Origin: Carettochelys insculpta
Lineage: Eukaryota; Chordata; Testudines; Carettochelyidae
DNA length: 64,000 nt
Reading direction: 5' to 3'
NCBI RefSeq assembly: GCF_033958435.1
Contig: NC_134138.1
Span: 1,624,001-1,688,000, forward strand
In this document: positions 42,379 through 53,240 of the stretch, piece after piece
Layout: each line of letters begins with the position of its first letter
Numbering within the stretch: position 1 is the stretch's first letter
Position numbers and translations under genes: made by a program
The notes under the pieces: model-generated
Told to the model about the DNA's origin: nothing
Seen by the model: the letters and a program-made list of their open reading frames with translations, nothing else
Databases searched by the model: none

Positions 42379-45300
42379 AAGGGGCATAGAGCAGCCCAGT
42401 GCCCCAGGCTCCCAGACAGGTTGAGCAGGCCGGGGGGTCATGGAGTCAACTGGGTGGGGTCCCAGAAGCCAGAGGGGCTGACGGCCAAGGCGGGTGGTGC
42501 TGACAATGGGCACTCGGATTGGGCCGAGTCCGCCCCACAGACCAGCTCCTCAGGGGGACCAAATGCTCAGAGGCCAGTTTACAGAGTGGGGGCGGCAATG
42601 CCTCTGTGGAGCAAGTGTCTCAAACACCTCGAAGTAGACGGGAAAAAGGTCACGGGGTTCTGGGACACAGGCGCTGACGTCACACTGGCCCGACCCGGGG
42701 TGGTGGCACCGGGCTGCATGATACCCGATTCCCACCTGACGATAACAGGAATTGATGGGACCCCTTTCAAGGTGCCCATGGCGAGGGTGCACCTGAAATG
42801 GGGGAAGAAGGAAGGCCCCAAGGAAGTGGGCGTGCACAGCCATTTGCCGGCGGATGTACTGATGGGGGGTGACCTGGAGAACTGGCAAGGTGAACGCCCT
42901 CGTGCCCTGGTCCTGACCCGTAGCCAAAGAAAACGAGGGGTGCGCTCCCCAGATTCAGGGCTACAGGCCCAGCCAAAGTCACAGGAGCCACAGGGGCCAA
43001 CCCTGAGAGAAAGGGGGCCCCCAAAAACCAGATCTCACAGGCCAGGGGTGCTGGAGCCAGGCAGGGATGGGGGAGTAGCATCCGCTCCTGCCCGAGCGGA
43101 AGAATTCCAGGCAGAGCAGCAGAGAGACCCCTCCTTGCAGAAGCTGAGGGAACTGGCCAGTCTCAGCCCAGCTCCACAGCTGGGGGAGGGCTGCAGGGAG
43201 AGATTCCTGTGGGAAAAGGGATTCCTGTACCGGGAATGGGCTCCCAGACGCAAAGCGGAGCCATGGAAGGTCCAGAGGCAACTCGTGATCCCCCAAAAGT
43301 ACCAGCGCAGGCTGCTGTACCTAGCCCATGATGTCCCGCTCGTGGGACACCAGGGGATCCACCGCACCAGGAGAAGGTTGTTACAGAACTTTTTTTGGCC
43401 AGGGATCTTTGCAGCTGTCCGTCTGTATTGCCTGTCCTGTGATCCCTGCCAGAGGGTGGGGAAGAGCCGGGACAAGGGGAAAGCTGCCTTGAGGCCACTG
43501 CCCATCATAGAGGAGCCTTTCCAGAAAGTGGCTATAGACATAGTGGGCCCCTTCAGCAAGGCAACGCGTTCGGGGAAGAAAGATATTTTGGTGGTGGTAG
43601 ATTTTGCCACGCGATACCCAGAAGCAGTGGCCTTGACCTCTATCGACGCTGACACCGTGGCGGATGCACTGCTGTCCATTTTCAGCAGAGTGGGGTTCCC
43701 CAAGGAGGTCCTCACAGATCAGGGGTCCAACTTCATGTCGGCCCTACTGCAAAGCTTGTGGGACAAGTGTGGGGTCCGGCACACCTGGGCCACAGCCTAC
43801 CACCCGCAGACCAATGGACTGGTGGAGAGGTTCAACGGGACTCTGAAGCAGATGCTGAGAACCTTCATGAATCAATACCCCCATGACTGGGATAAGTACT
43901 TACCCCACCTGCTGTTTGCATACAGGGAGGTGCCCCAGGAATCCACGGGGTTCTCCCCGTTTGAGCTGCTGTATGGAAGGAGGGTACGGGGACCCTTGGA
44001 CTTGCTCAGAGAAGAGTGGGAGGGGACGGCCTCTCCTGAAGGGGAGTCAGTGGTACAGTATGTACTGACCTTCCGGGAAAAACTCACCGAGCTCATGGGC
44101 CTGGCCAGGGAGAACCTCTCCATGGCCCAAAGGAAGCAAAAGGTCTGGTATGACCGTAACGCCAGGGCCCGAGCCTATGCCACCGCGGATCAAGTGATGG
44201 TCCTTGTACCTGTGCGGCGGAACAAGCTGCAAGCGGCCTGGGATGGGCCCTTCAAGGTTGTCAAACAGCTAAATGACGTGAATTATGTGGTGGAACTGTC
44301 GAACCGGGCCCACAGCCACCGGGTCTATCATGTGAACATGATGAAACCTTACTGGGACAGACAGAACTTGGTGCTGACCGTGTGCAGACACTGGGAGGGG
44401 CAGGGGGATGATCCCTTGGTGGATTTACTCACAAGGACTGGAGCCGTCTCCTTGCTGGAGTCTATTCCCCTCTCAGACCAGCTGACCCCTGCCCAGCAGA
44501 CGGAGATCAAGGAGGTGCTGCATTCGCACCAACAGCTGTTCTCGGACAGACCCGGACGCACTGACCTGGCTGTCCACCGAATAGAGACAGGCACCCACGC
44601 CCCTATCAAGTGTGTGCCATTCAGAGCCACAGGGAGGACGGCTCAGGACATAGAGGGGGAGGTTGAAGACATGCTGGCTCTGGGGGCGATCCAACCCTCG
44701 TCCAGCCCCTGGGCCTCGCCCGTGGTGTTAGTCCCTAAAAAAGATGGGTCTGTTCGGTTTTGTGTGGACTATCGCAAGCTTAACGCCATCACTGTCTCGG
44801 ACGCCTACCCCATGCCCAGGCCTGATGACCTTTCAGACAAGCTGGGGGGAGCCCGTTACCTCACCACCATAGACCTCACCAAGGGGTACTGGCAAGTGCC
44901 ATTAGACGATGATGCCCGGCTGAAGTCGGCTTTCATCACCCCTGTGGGGCTCTACGAGTTCCTCGTCCTGCCCTTTGGCCTCAAGGGGGCACCTGCTACC
45001 TTCCAGCGCCTGGTGGACCAGCTACTGAAAGGGATGGAGAGCTTTGCCCTGGCTCACATGGACGACATTTGCATCTTCAGCCAGACGTGGGAGGACCATG
45101 TGTCCCAACTCAAGCAGGTGCTGGACCGACTCCAGAAGGCCGGGCTGACTATCAAGGCAGGGAAGTGCAAGGTGGGAATGGCTGAGGTGACCTACCTGGG
45201 CCACAAGGTGGGCAGCGGCTGCTTAAAGCCAGAGCCAGCTAAAGTGGAGGCTGTCAGAGATTGGCCCACACCCCAGACTAAGAAGCAGGTCCAGGCCTTC

Positions 45301-45813
45301 ATTGGGATGCCGGGGTACTACCAGAGGTTTGTGCCCCACTTTAGCTCCATCGCAGCCCCCCTCATGGAGCTGTGTAAAAAGGGAAAGCCTGACAAGGTGG
45401 TCTGGACCGAGCAGTGCCAAGAGGCCCTCTGCGCGCTGAAGGAGGCTCTGGTCAGGGCCCCAGTGCTGGCAAATCCAGACTTCAACAAGCCCTTCCTGGT
45501 GTTCACTGATGCCTCAGACGTGGGGCTGGGGGCGGTGCTAATGCAAGTGAATGACAAAGGGGAGAAACACCCCGTCGTGTACCTGAGTAAGAAGCTGCTG
45601 CCCCGGGAGCAGAACTACGCAGCCATAGAGAAGGAATGTCTGGCCATGGTGTGGGCGCTGGGGAAGCTGCAGCCGTACCTGTTTGGACGGCGTTTCACCG
45701 TGTACACCGATCACTCACCCCTGACCTGGCTGCATCACATGAAAGGGGCCAATGCCAAGCTCCTGCGGTGGAGCTGCTCCTGCAGGACTACGACATGGAG
45801 GTGGTCCATGTGA
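42376..45813 (+). pseudogene. pol of the Gmr1-like element: protease, integrase, RT, RNase H
   Basis: Open for 1130 codons from 42421, in the same frame as gag. The zinc-knuckle second half (KGHRAAQC) follows the TGA directly. Protease: FWDTGADVTLA with DTGA at about 42664. Integrase (about 43327-44340): His-His-Cys-Cys motif (LVGHQGIHRTR ... CDPCQ), catalytic Asp in AIDIVGPF, Asp in LTDQGSNF, Glu in GLVERFNG with 35 residues between the last two, then WDGPFKVVKQL (GPF/Y module). Reverse transcriptase (about 44600-45140): FCVDYRKLNAIT, TTIDLTKGYWQVPL, catalytic AHMDDICIFS. RNase H (from about 45480): FTDASDVGLGAVL, IEKECLAMVW, YTDHSPLTWL. A one-base frame change near 45775 moves the last 37 residues (LLLQDYDMEVVHVKG ... 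ADALSRREG) to another frame ending at 45887. Confidence 0.93.
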
Positions 45814-45909
45814 AGGGGAACAACAACACCATAGCCGATGCCCTGTCACGCAGGGAGGGCCCCGAACTTCCCCAGCTCACTGGCTAAGTGACCCCGCTCA
45901 GTGCGGTCT

Positions 45910-45924
45910 GGAAGAGGGGAGAGG
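45910..45924 (+). other. Polypurine tract of the Gmr1-like element
   Basis: ggaagaggggagagg directly abuts the 3' LTR start tgtgatgg; it primes plus-strand DNA synthesis in LTR elements. Confidence 0.85.
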
Positions 45925-46347
45925 TGTGATGGAGTGGGGGGAGTGCATGTGTGAGTCAGGCTGGATATGAGAGGCAAGCAGCAGCTCCCAGTGGCTAAGG
46001 ATGACCCTGGGGCTACAACTGGCAGGTAACACCTCTGCCCTGAACAAAGAGGAGGGAGGAGCCGAGCTGGGTTTTGGAATCGGGGGGGGGCGGCAGTTAG
46101 AGGCTAGGGGAAGAGGAGCTGGAAGGCAGCCAGCCTGAGGAGGGGGAAAGCTACACCCCAGAGGGGCCCCCCTCGGGGTCTTCTCCCCAGCACGGGTTGG
46201 AAGGACTGTCTCTGGCTGCTGCACTGTCGCTTCTGTGAGAAACTGGGCCTCTGTTGCCTAATAAACCTCCTGTTGTACCTGCTGAGTGAGAGTCACTCCT
46301 GCCAGCGGATGGGGTGCAGTGCAGGGGGACCCCTGAACCCCATCACA
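45925..46347 (+). repeat. 3' LTR of the Gmr1-like element
   Basis: 423 bp, tgtgatgg...ccatcaca with perfectly inverted 8-bp ends. AATAAA at 46260-46265. It contains the about 20-bp block missing from the 5' LTR. Confidence 0.94.
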
Positions 46348-46440
46348 GATGACTTAGCGGGGGTTGTTCCTGCTTGAGGCAGGGGGCTGGACTAGATGAC
46401 CTCCTGAGGTCCCTTCCCGCCCTGGGATTCTGGGATCCTG
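46348..46440 (+). mobile_element. 3' tail of the split plus-strand CR1
   Basis: gatgacttagcgggggttgt ... ggactagatgacctcctgag ... gggattctgggatcctgtg is the CR1 3' UTR end, continuing exactly from 40510 across the LTR element. Confidence 0.9.
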
Positions 46441-47588
46441 TGAAAGCTGCTGTGAGGTGCCTGCCCAGAAGGCAGTGACAGACACAGCGGGGCCAGACGG
46501 ACGGGAAGAAATACCTCCTGGTGGGGGTGGACGTTGCTACCCCGAGGCCCCGTCCCTGCCCTCTGCCGAGGTGGCCCCAGCGGCAGATGCTCTGGTGGCC
46601 ATTTCCAGCAGGCCGGGGTCCCCCCGCAGGTTCTCAGTGACCAGGGAGCCGACTTCATGTCCCCCTGCTCCGGTGCGGCAGGGGAAGCCAGGAGCTGACT
46701 CTCCCGGCCTGGGAGTGTTAGTCCCGGTCCGACGGGCTGCTGGGAAGGTTCCTTGGGATGCTGGAGGTCTTTGTGCACTGGCACGCGCAGGACTGGGAGC
46801 AGCACGTGGGCACCTGCTGGGTGCAAGCAGCAGGTGGGACCAGGGCCCACCAGCTCCCCCCAGCTGAGCCGTGGTGCGGAAGGGGGAGGGGACCCTGGGC
46901 GTGCTGAGAGTTGTGGGTGGAGGCTCCCCCGATGGAGAGTGGGGGGCAGAGGACATCCTGGCGCTCTGGGAAAGGCTTGCAGAGCTCAGGGGCCCGGCCA
47001 GGGAGGGAAGAGGAGGGGCTGGTACAACCACAGAGGCTGGGGCCACACCAGCCCCTCAAAGTCGTCCAGCAGCCACACAAGGGGAGCCGGCTCCAGCAGG
47101 ACACCCCCGCAGCAGGCCCCAGCAAAGGGGAGCGCCGATGCCACAGCCGAGGCTTTACCTGGCAGGGACGGGGGGTGAACCTCCCTGCTCAGCTCACTCT
47201 GGAAGGGGAGAGATGTGATGGGGGGTGGACGTGTGAGCGACAGGCGGAGCAGCTCCCCATGGCAGGGGACGGCCCTGGCTGGGGTAACCTCGGCTGGCAG
47301 GTAACACGGACACAGAGTGGGGAGGAGCCCGGCTGGGTTTGCATCGGGGCGGCAGTTGGAGAGTGGGAAGGGAGTCAGCCTGTGCTGGGGGGGCCAGTCC
47401 CCAGTGGGGCACCCCTCGGGCCTTCCCATCCCAGGATGGCTGGAATGACTGTCTCTGCCGGCTGCACTGACCCCCTGCACTGCGCTGGGCCTCTGCCGGC
47501 TAATAAACCCCTCTTCTACCTGCTGAGCGAGAGTCGCTCCCGGCTGCGGATGGGGTGCAGAGCCTGGGGACCCCTGAGCCCCATTACA
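46441..47588 (+). mobile_element. Decayed Gmr1-like element, integrase remnant plus 3' LTR (copy B)
   Basis: 46480-46720 can be aligned to the integrase core of the complete element (GRKKYLLVGVDVAT against GKKDILVVVDFAT; a region matching VLTDQGSNFMS as cagtgaccagggagccgact); 46760-46870 to the segment around HDWDKYLPH; and 47040-47090 to GPFKVVKQ. Instead of continuing into RT, the sequence jumps to the pol end and polypurine tract (ggaaggggagaga) and then the LTR at 47214. RT and RNase H are missing, most simply by an internal deletion. Confidence 0.75.
47214..47588 (+). repeat. 3' LTR of Gmr1-like copy B
   Basis: tgtgatgg...ccattaca, 375 bp, with taataaacc polyadenylation region at about 47500. 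It belongs to the same subfamily as the LTR at 10765-11117. Confidence 0.88.
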
Positions 47589-47629
47589 GGGTGGACACAC
47601 AGAACAGGGGATTCCCCCCCACCCCAGCT

Positions 47630-48612
47630 CCTGTCCCAGCCTGGGACGCCCCAGATCCCCCCGCTCAGCCGCCCGCCCCCGGGACGCCCCAGACCTCCCC
47701 GCTCAGCCGCCCGCCGCCCAGCCCGGGACGCCCCAGACCCCCCCCGCTCAGCCGCCCGCCGCCCAGCCCGGGACGCCCCAGACCCCCCCAGCTCAGCCAC
47801 CTGGCCCGAGACGCCCCAGACCCCCCCCCGCTCAGCCGCCCGCCGTCCAGCCTGGGACGCCCCAGACCCCCAGCTCAGCCGCCCAGCGCAGGACGCCCCA
47901 GACTCTCTGCTCAGCCGCCCGCCCCGGGACGCCCCAGACTCCCCGCTCAGCCGCCCAGCGCGGGACGCCCCAGACTCCCCGCTCAGCCCGGGACGCCCCA
48001 GACCCCCCCCGCTCAGCTGTCCGCCACCCAGCGCGGGACGCCCCAGACTCCCCGCTCAGCCGCCCGCCGCCCAGCCCGGGACGCCCCCGACTCCCCGCTC
48101 AGCCGCGGGACGCCCAGCCCGGGATGCCCCAGACTCCCCGCTCAGCCGCCCGCCGCCCAGCGCGGGACGCCCCAGACCCCCCCCGCTCAGCCGTCCGCCA
48201 CCCAGCCCGGGATGCCCCAGACCCCCTCGCTCAGCCGCCCAGCCCGGGACTCCCCGCTCAGCCGCCCAGCCCGGGACGCCCCCGACTCCCCGCTCAGCCG
48301 CCCGGCGCGGGACGCCCCCGACTCCCCGCTCAGCCGCCCGGCCCGGGACGCCCCCGACTCCCCGCTCAGCCGCCCGGCCCGGGACGCCCCCGACTCCCCG
48401 CTCAGCCGCCCGGCCCGGGACGCCCCCGACTCCCCGCTCAGCCGCCCGGCCCGGGACGCCCCCGACTCCCCGCTCAGCCGCCCGGCCCGGGACGCCCCCG
48501 ACTCCCCACTCAGCCGCCCGGCGCGGGACGCCCCCGACTCCCCACTCAGCCACCCGGCCCGGGACGCCCCCGACTCCCCGCTCAGCCGCCCGGCGCGGGA
48601 CGCCCCCACTTG
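47630..48612. repeat. 36-bp minisatellite
   Basis: The right half is nearly perfect 36-bp units (gcccggcccgggacgccccc + gactccccgctcagcc); the left half is a more variable form (cgggacgccccagacccccc, cgctcagccgcccgc). Because 36 is divisible by three, long ORFs run through both strands; they are composition artefacts. Confidence 0.95.
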
Positions 48613-49413
48613 CAGCTTGGCTTTCGTTCTCCCTCCCGAAGTGGAGCACTCGACCCGTCTATTCAATTGCATCGGCTAATGTCAGACTCGCTCTGCTGCT
48701 TGGCCAGGCCCCTTGAAATCCAGTCCCTCTGCAAAGGGCCTGCAGCTCCCCAGTGCCGCCTGCGCACCGTGGAAGCCCCTTGCCCAAGGCTCCAGTGTTT
48801 CATTCCTGCCCCTTCCCTGCAGCCGGACACTGTCTGGCCTCGGCTTCCCAACCTCGGCCTCACTCTGCCTCCTGCAGCCAGGCCAGAGCCCCCCACGCCG
48901 CCACTTGTGGGTCAGGCCCGTCACCGCGGCTCAGTTCAGTACGCTGAGGTTCCTCAGTCCCACCACCTGCACAGCCCCTCTGAACCCTCCCCGGGGCGGG
49001 GCGGGGCGGGGCGGGGCTCACGGCGGCACTGCTCTGCGGGAGAGATACCACCAAGGGCTGTGCCCACCTCCCAGCACCACCGCCCCCGCAGCTCCGGCTC
49101 AGCCAGTCCCCCCGCCCTGCGCCCTGGGGCCAATGGGAGCCTGCGCGGCCGCACGCCGGCGAGAACCCCGGGCTTGCACCGCCCTGCACTCAGCTGCTGT
49201 TTTCTCCCAGCCCACGAGTAGATGGGGAGTGGCGCTCGCCGAGCCCAGGCCCCTGGGGGTCCCACCAGCTTCGCCCGCAGGGCGATGGGCCCTGGTTTGC
49301 AATGACGAGTCGGGGATCGGCACTGCTCCCCCAGCAGCTCTCCCTCGCCCTGCCCAGCACGCTGCCCGAAGCACACCCCCTCCCGCCCCACACCGGTGCC
49401 GGCAGAGCCCTAC
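48613..49413. other. Intron downstream of PLEC 1c exon, nothing recognised
   Basis: About 0.8 kb. It includes a short (ggggc)n run at 48998-49018. No exon or interspersed repeat recognised. Confidence 0.45.
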
Positions 49414-49603
49414 CGGCGATCCGGATCACAGCTCTCTCTGCTGGGTCCAGCACGGTCCCACTGCCTGACGACGACTTTGGCCTCTTGCTCCGCTGGTGCT
49501 TGGCCAGGTTCCAAGGCAGAGTGTCCCCAGGGCTGGGGGAGCTGCTACTTCCGCTTGAGCTCTCCTCTGCCATCCTCAGCTTCTCCTTCCTGCCACCAGA
49601 CAT
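49414..49603 (-). CDS. PLEC: PLEC isoform 1c first coding exon
   Basis: The ATG at 49603 opens 63 codons followed by one G and a GTAGGG donor, phase 1. The peptide contains SSGSSSSPSPGDTLPWNL and VLDPAERAVIRIA, which closely match plectin 1c (known form has GSSGSPSPGDTLPWNL and VLDPAERAVIRIA before the common DERDRV segment). The first 12 residues (MSGGRKEKLRMA) differ from the human start. Just upstream is a good splice acceptor (pyrimidine-rich tract and CAG at 49612-49610), so this exon is internal and the true transcription start is in an untranslated exon to the right, as described for plectin 1c transcripts. The GTG-CTG codons between acceptor and ATG would be 5' UTR. This is the most upstream coding exon of PLEC in the window. 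Confidence 0.93.
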
Positions 49604-49609
49604 CAGCAC

Positions 49610-49640
49610 CTGCAGAGCAGCAGAGCGTCAGACCCAGGGA
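49610..49640 (-). other. Splice acceptor of PLEC 1c exon
   Basis: On the minus strand gacgctctgctgctctgcag precedes GTGCTGATG: a short polypyrimidine tract and AG at 49611-49610, six bases before the start codon. Confidence 0.65.
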
Positions 49641-49739
49641 GCCTGCACCAGCCAGCCCTGCGTGCCCCCCACCACGGCTGGCCCTCAGGCAGCGATCTGC
49701 CCGCTCGGTGGTGATAGACGGCACAACAGGAGCAGCCGT

Positions 49740-49972
49740 CTGAGGTTACACGGGGGAGGCCTAGGTGGATATCACGAAAAAAACAACTTCCCCAGGCGGG
49801 AGGTGAAGCACTGGAATGAGTTGCCTCGGGAGGTGGTGGGATCTCCATCCCGGGAGGCTTTTAAGTCCTGGCTGGACAAGGTCCTGGCTGGCAAAATTTA
49901 GTTGGGGTTGGTCCGGCCCTGGGCAGGGCGTGGGAGTAAGGTCCCTTCCAGCCTTCGGATTCAGTAATTCCC
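49740..49972 (+). mobile_element. CR1 3'-end fragment
   Basis: gaagcactggaatgagttgc ... ggaggcttttaagtcctggc ... aaggtcctggctggcaaaat ... ggtcccttccagccttcgga: end of ORF2 (KHWNELPREVVGSPS) plus 3' UTR, about 230 bp, lying just upstream of the 1c exon. Confidence 0.9.
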
Positions 49973-49984
49973 TACACTCGAAAA

Positions 49985-52900
49985 AACAACAAACAGCCTG
50001 CCCGTGTAGTACACCAGCCCAGCCGTGCACACACCCCTCTCCCCAACCCCACAGCCTGCCCGTGTAGTACACCAGCCCAGCCGAGCACACACCCCTCTCC
50101 CCAACCCCACAGCCTGCCCGTGTAGTACACCAGCCCAGCCGTGCACACACCCCTCTCCCCAACCCCACAGCCTGCCCGTGTAGTACACCAGCCCAGCCGT
50201 GCACACACCCCTCTCCCCAACCCCACAGCCTGCCCGTGTAGTACACCAGCCCAGCCGTGCACACACCCCTCTCCCCAACCCCACAGCCTGCCCGTGTAGT
50301 ACACCAGCCCAGCCGTGCACACACCCCTCTCCCCAACCCCACAGCCTGCCCGTGTAGTACACCAGCCCAGCCGTGCACACACCCCTCTCCCCAACCCCAC
50401 AGCCTGCCCGTGTAGTACACCAGCCCAGCCGTGCACACACCCCTCTCCCCGACCCCACAGCCTGCCCGGGTAGTACACCAGCCCAGCCGTGCACACACCC
50501 CTCTCCCCAACCCCACAGCCTGCCCGTGTAGTACACCAGCCCAGCCGTGCACACACACCCCTCCCCGACCCCACAGCCTGCCCGTGTAGTACACCAGCCC
50601 AGCCGTGCACACACACCCCTCCCCGACCCCACAGCCTGCCCGTGTAGTACACCAGCCCAGCCGTGCACACACCCCTCTCCCCAACCCCACAGCCTGCCCG
50701 TGTAGTACACCAGCCCAGCCGTGCACACACCCCTCTCCCCAACCCCACAGCCTGCCCGTGTAGTACACCAGCCCAGCCGTGCACACACCCCTCTCCCCAA
50801 CCCCACAGCCTGCCCGTGTAGTACACCAGCCCAGCCGTGCACACACCCCTCTCCCCGACCCCACAGCCTGCCCGTGTAGTACACCAGCCCAGCCGTGCAC
50901 ACACCCCTCTCCCCAACCCCACAGCCTGCCCGTGTAGTACACCAGCCCAGCCGTGCACACACCCCTCTCCCCAACCCCACAGCCTGCCCGTGTAGTACAC
51001 CAGCCCAGCCGTGCACACACCCCTCTCCCCGACCCCACAGCCTGCCCGTGTAGTACACCAGCCCAGCCGTGCACACACCCCTCTCCCCAACCCCACAGCC
51101 TGCCCGTGTAGTACACCAGCCCAGCCGTGCACACACCCCTCTCCCCGACCCCACAGCCTGCCCGTGTAGTACACCAGCCCAGCCGTGCACACACCCCTCT
51201 CCCCAACCCCACAGCCTGCCCGTGTAGTACACCAGCCCAGCCGTGCACACACCCCTCTCCCCGACCCCACAGCCTGCCCGTGTAGTACACCAGCCCAGCC
51301 GTGCACACACCCCTCTCCCCAACCCCACAGCCTGCCCGTGTAGTACACCAGCCCAGCCGTGCACACACACCCCTCCCCGACCCCACAGCCTGCCCGTGTA
51401 GTACACCAGCCCAGCCGTGCACACACCCCTCTCCCCAACCCCACAGCCTGCCCGTGTAGTACACCAGCCCAGCCGTGCACACACACCCCTCCCCGACCCC
51501 ACAGCCTGCCCGTGTAGTACACCAGCCCAGCCGTGCACACACCCCTCTCCCCAACCCCACAGCCTGCCCGTGTAGTACACCAGCCCAGCCGTGCACACAC
51601 CCCTCTCCCCAACCCCACAGCCTGCCCGTCCAGTACACCAGCCCAGCCGTGCACACACCCCTCTCCCCAACCCCACAGCCTGCCCGTGTAGTACACCAGC
51701 CCAGCCGTGCACACACCCCTCCCCGACCCCACAGCCTGCCCGGGTACTACACCAGCCCAGCCGTGCACACACACCCCTCCCCAACCCCACAGCCTGCCCG
51801 TGTACTACACCAGCCCAGCCGTGCACACACCCCTCCCCGACCCCACAGCCTGCCCATGTAGTACACCAGCCCAGCCGTGCACACACACCCCTCCCCGACC
51901 CCACAGCCTGCCCGGGTAGTACACCAGCCCAGCCGTGCACACACACCCCTCCCCAACCCCACAGCCTGCCCGTGTAGTACACCAGCCCAGCCGGGCACAC
52001 ACACCCCTCCCCGACCCCACAGCCTGCCCGGGTAGTACACCAGCCCAGCCGTGCACACACCCCTCCCCGACCCCACAGCCTGCCCGGGTAGTACACCAGC
52101 CCAGCCGTGCACACACACCCCTCCCCAACCCCACAGCCTGCCCGTGTAGTACACCAGCCCAGCCGGGCACACACACCCCTCCCCGACCCCACAGCCTGCC
52201 CGGGTAGTACACCAGCCCAGCCGTGCACACACCCCTCCCCGACCCCTCAGCCTGCCAATGTGGAACACCAGCCCAGCCTTGCACACACCCCTCCCCGACC
52301 CCACAGCCTGCCCGTGTGGAACACCAGCCCAGCCTTGCACACACCCCTCCCCGACCCCACAGCCTGCCCGTGTGGTACACCAGCCCAGCCTTGCACACAC
52401 GCCTCCCCGACCCCACAGCCTGCCCGTGTGGTACACCAGCCCAGCCTTGCACACATGCCTCCCCGACCCCACAGCCTGCCCGTGTGGTACACCAGCCCAG
52501 CCGTGCACACACACCTCTCCCCAACCCCACAGCCTGCCCGTGTGGTACACCAGCCCAGCCGTGCACACACACCCCTCCCCGACCCCTCAGCCTGCCCGTG
52601 TGGAACACCAGCCCAGCCTTGCACACACACCCCTCCCCGACCCCACAGCCTGCCCGTGTGGTACACCAGCCCAGCCGTGCACACACCCCTCCCCGACCCC
52701 ACAGCCTGCCCGTGTGGTACACCAGCCCAGCCTTGCACACACCCCTCCCCGACCCCACAGCCTGCCCGTGTGGTACACCAGCCCAGCCGTGCACACACCC
52801 CTCCCCGACCCCACAGCCTGCCCGTGTGGTACACCAGCCCAGCCGTGCACACACCCCTCCCCGACCCCACAGCCTGCCCGTGTGGTACACCAGCCCAGCC

Positions 52901-53240
52901 GTGCACACACACCTCTCCCCGACCCCACAGCCTGCCCGTGTGGTACACCAGCCCAGCCGTGCACACACCCCTCCCCGACCCCACAGCCTGCCCGTGTGGT
53001 ACACCAGCCCAGCCGTGCACACACACCTCTCCCCGACCCCACAGCCTGCCCGTGTGGTACACCAGCCCAGCCGTGCACACACCCCTCCCCGACCCCACAG
53101 CCTGCCCGTGTGGAACACCAGCCCAGCCTTGCACACACCCCTCCCCGACCCCACAGCCTGCCCGTGTGGTACACCAGCCCAGCCTTGCACACACCCCTCC
53201 CCGACCCCACAGCCTGCCCGTGTGGTACACCAGCCCAGCC
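49985..53240. repeat. 55-58-bp minisatellite
   Basis: About 57 copies. The left part has 58-bp units (acagcctgcccgtgtagtac + accagcccagccgtgcacacacccctctccccaacccc); the right part has 54-57-bp units with 'gtgtggtacacc', 'ccttgcacac' and 'cctccccgacccc'. The very regular left part implies recent expansion. C-rich on the plus strand. Confidence 0.96.

Larger units (their letters stand above)
40511..46347 (+). mobile_element. Complete Gmr1-like (Ty3/gypsy) LTR retrotransposon with PR-INT-RT-RH pol order
   Basis: Two LTRs (40511-40910 and 45925-46347) with TGxGATGx...CCATCACA ends enclose a tRNA-Leu primer site, gag, pol and a polypurine tract. A 5-bp target duplication gatga flanks it (40506-40510 and 46348-46352), and the flanks join into continuous CR1 3' UTR. 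In pol the integrase (zinc motif, DD35E core, GPF segment) precedes the reverse transcriptase and RNase H, and RNase H runs to within about 40 bp of the 3' LTR with nothing after it. This order defines the Gmr1-like group within Ty3/gypsy. The two LTRs differ by an indel of about 20 bp and, by eye, roughly two dozen substitutions, so it is neither brand new nor ancient. Damage seen: a frameshift early in gag, a TGA in the zinc knuckle and a frameshift at the end of RNase H. Confidence 0.93.

Noticed and set aside
40511..46347. Reading the LTR element as an endogenous retrovirus with env
   Set aside because: There is no envelope frame: RNase H ends about 40 bp before the 3' LTR. The RT and integrase are gypsy-type rather than retroviral in detail.
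49761..52228. Very long minus-strand ORFs (600-755 codons) with a repeating CARLGWCTTRAGCGVGE pattern
   Set aside because: They are translations of the 55-58-bp minisatellite in several frames at once. No start context, domain or splice structure supports a protein.
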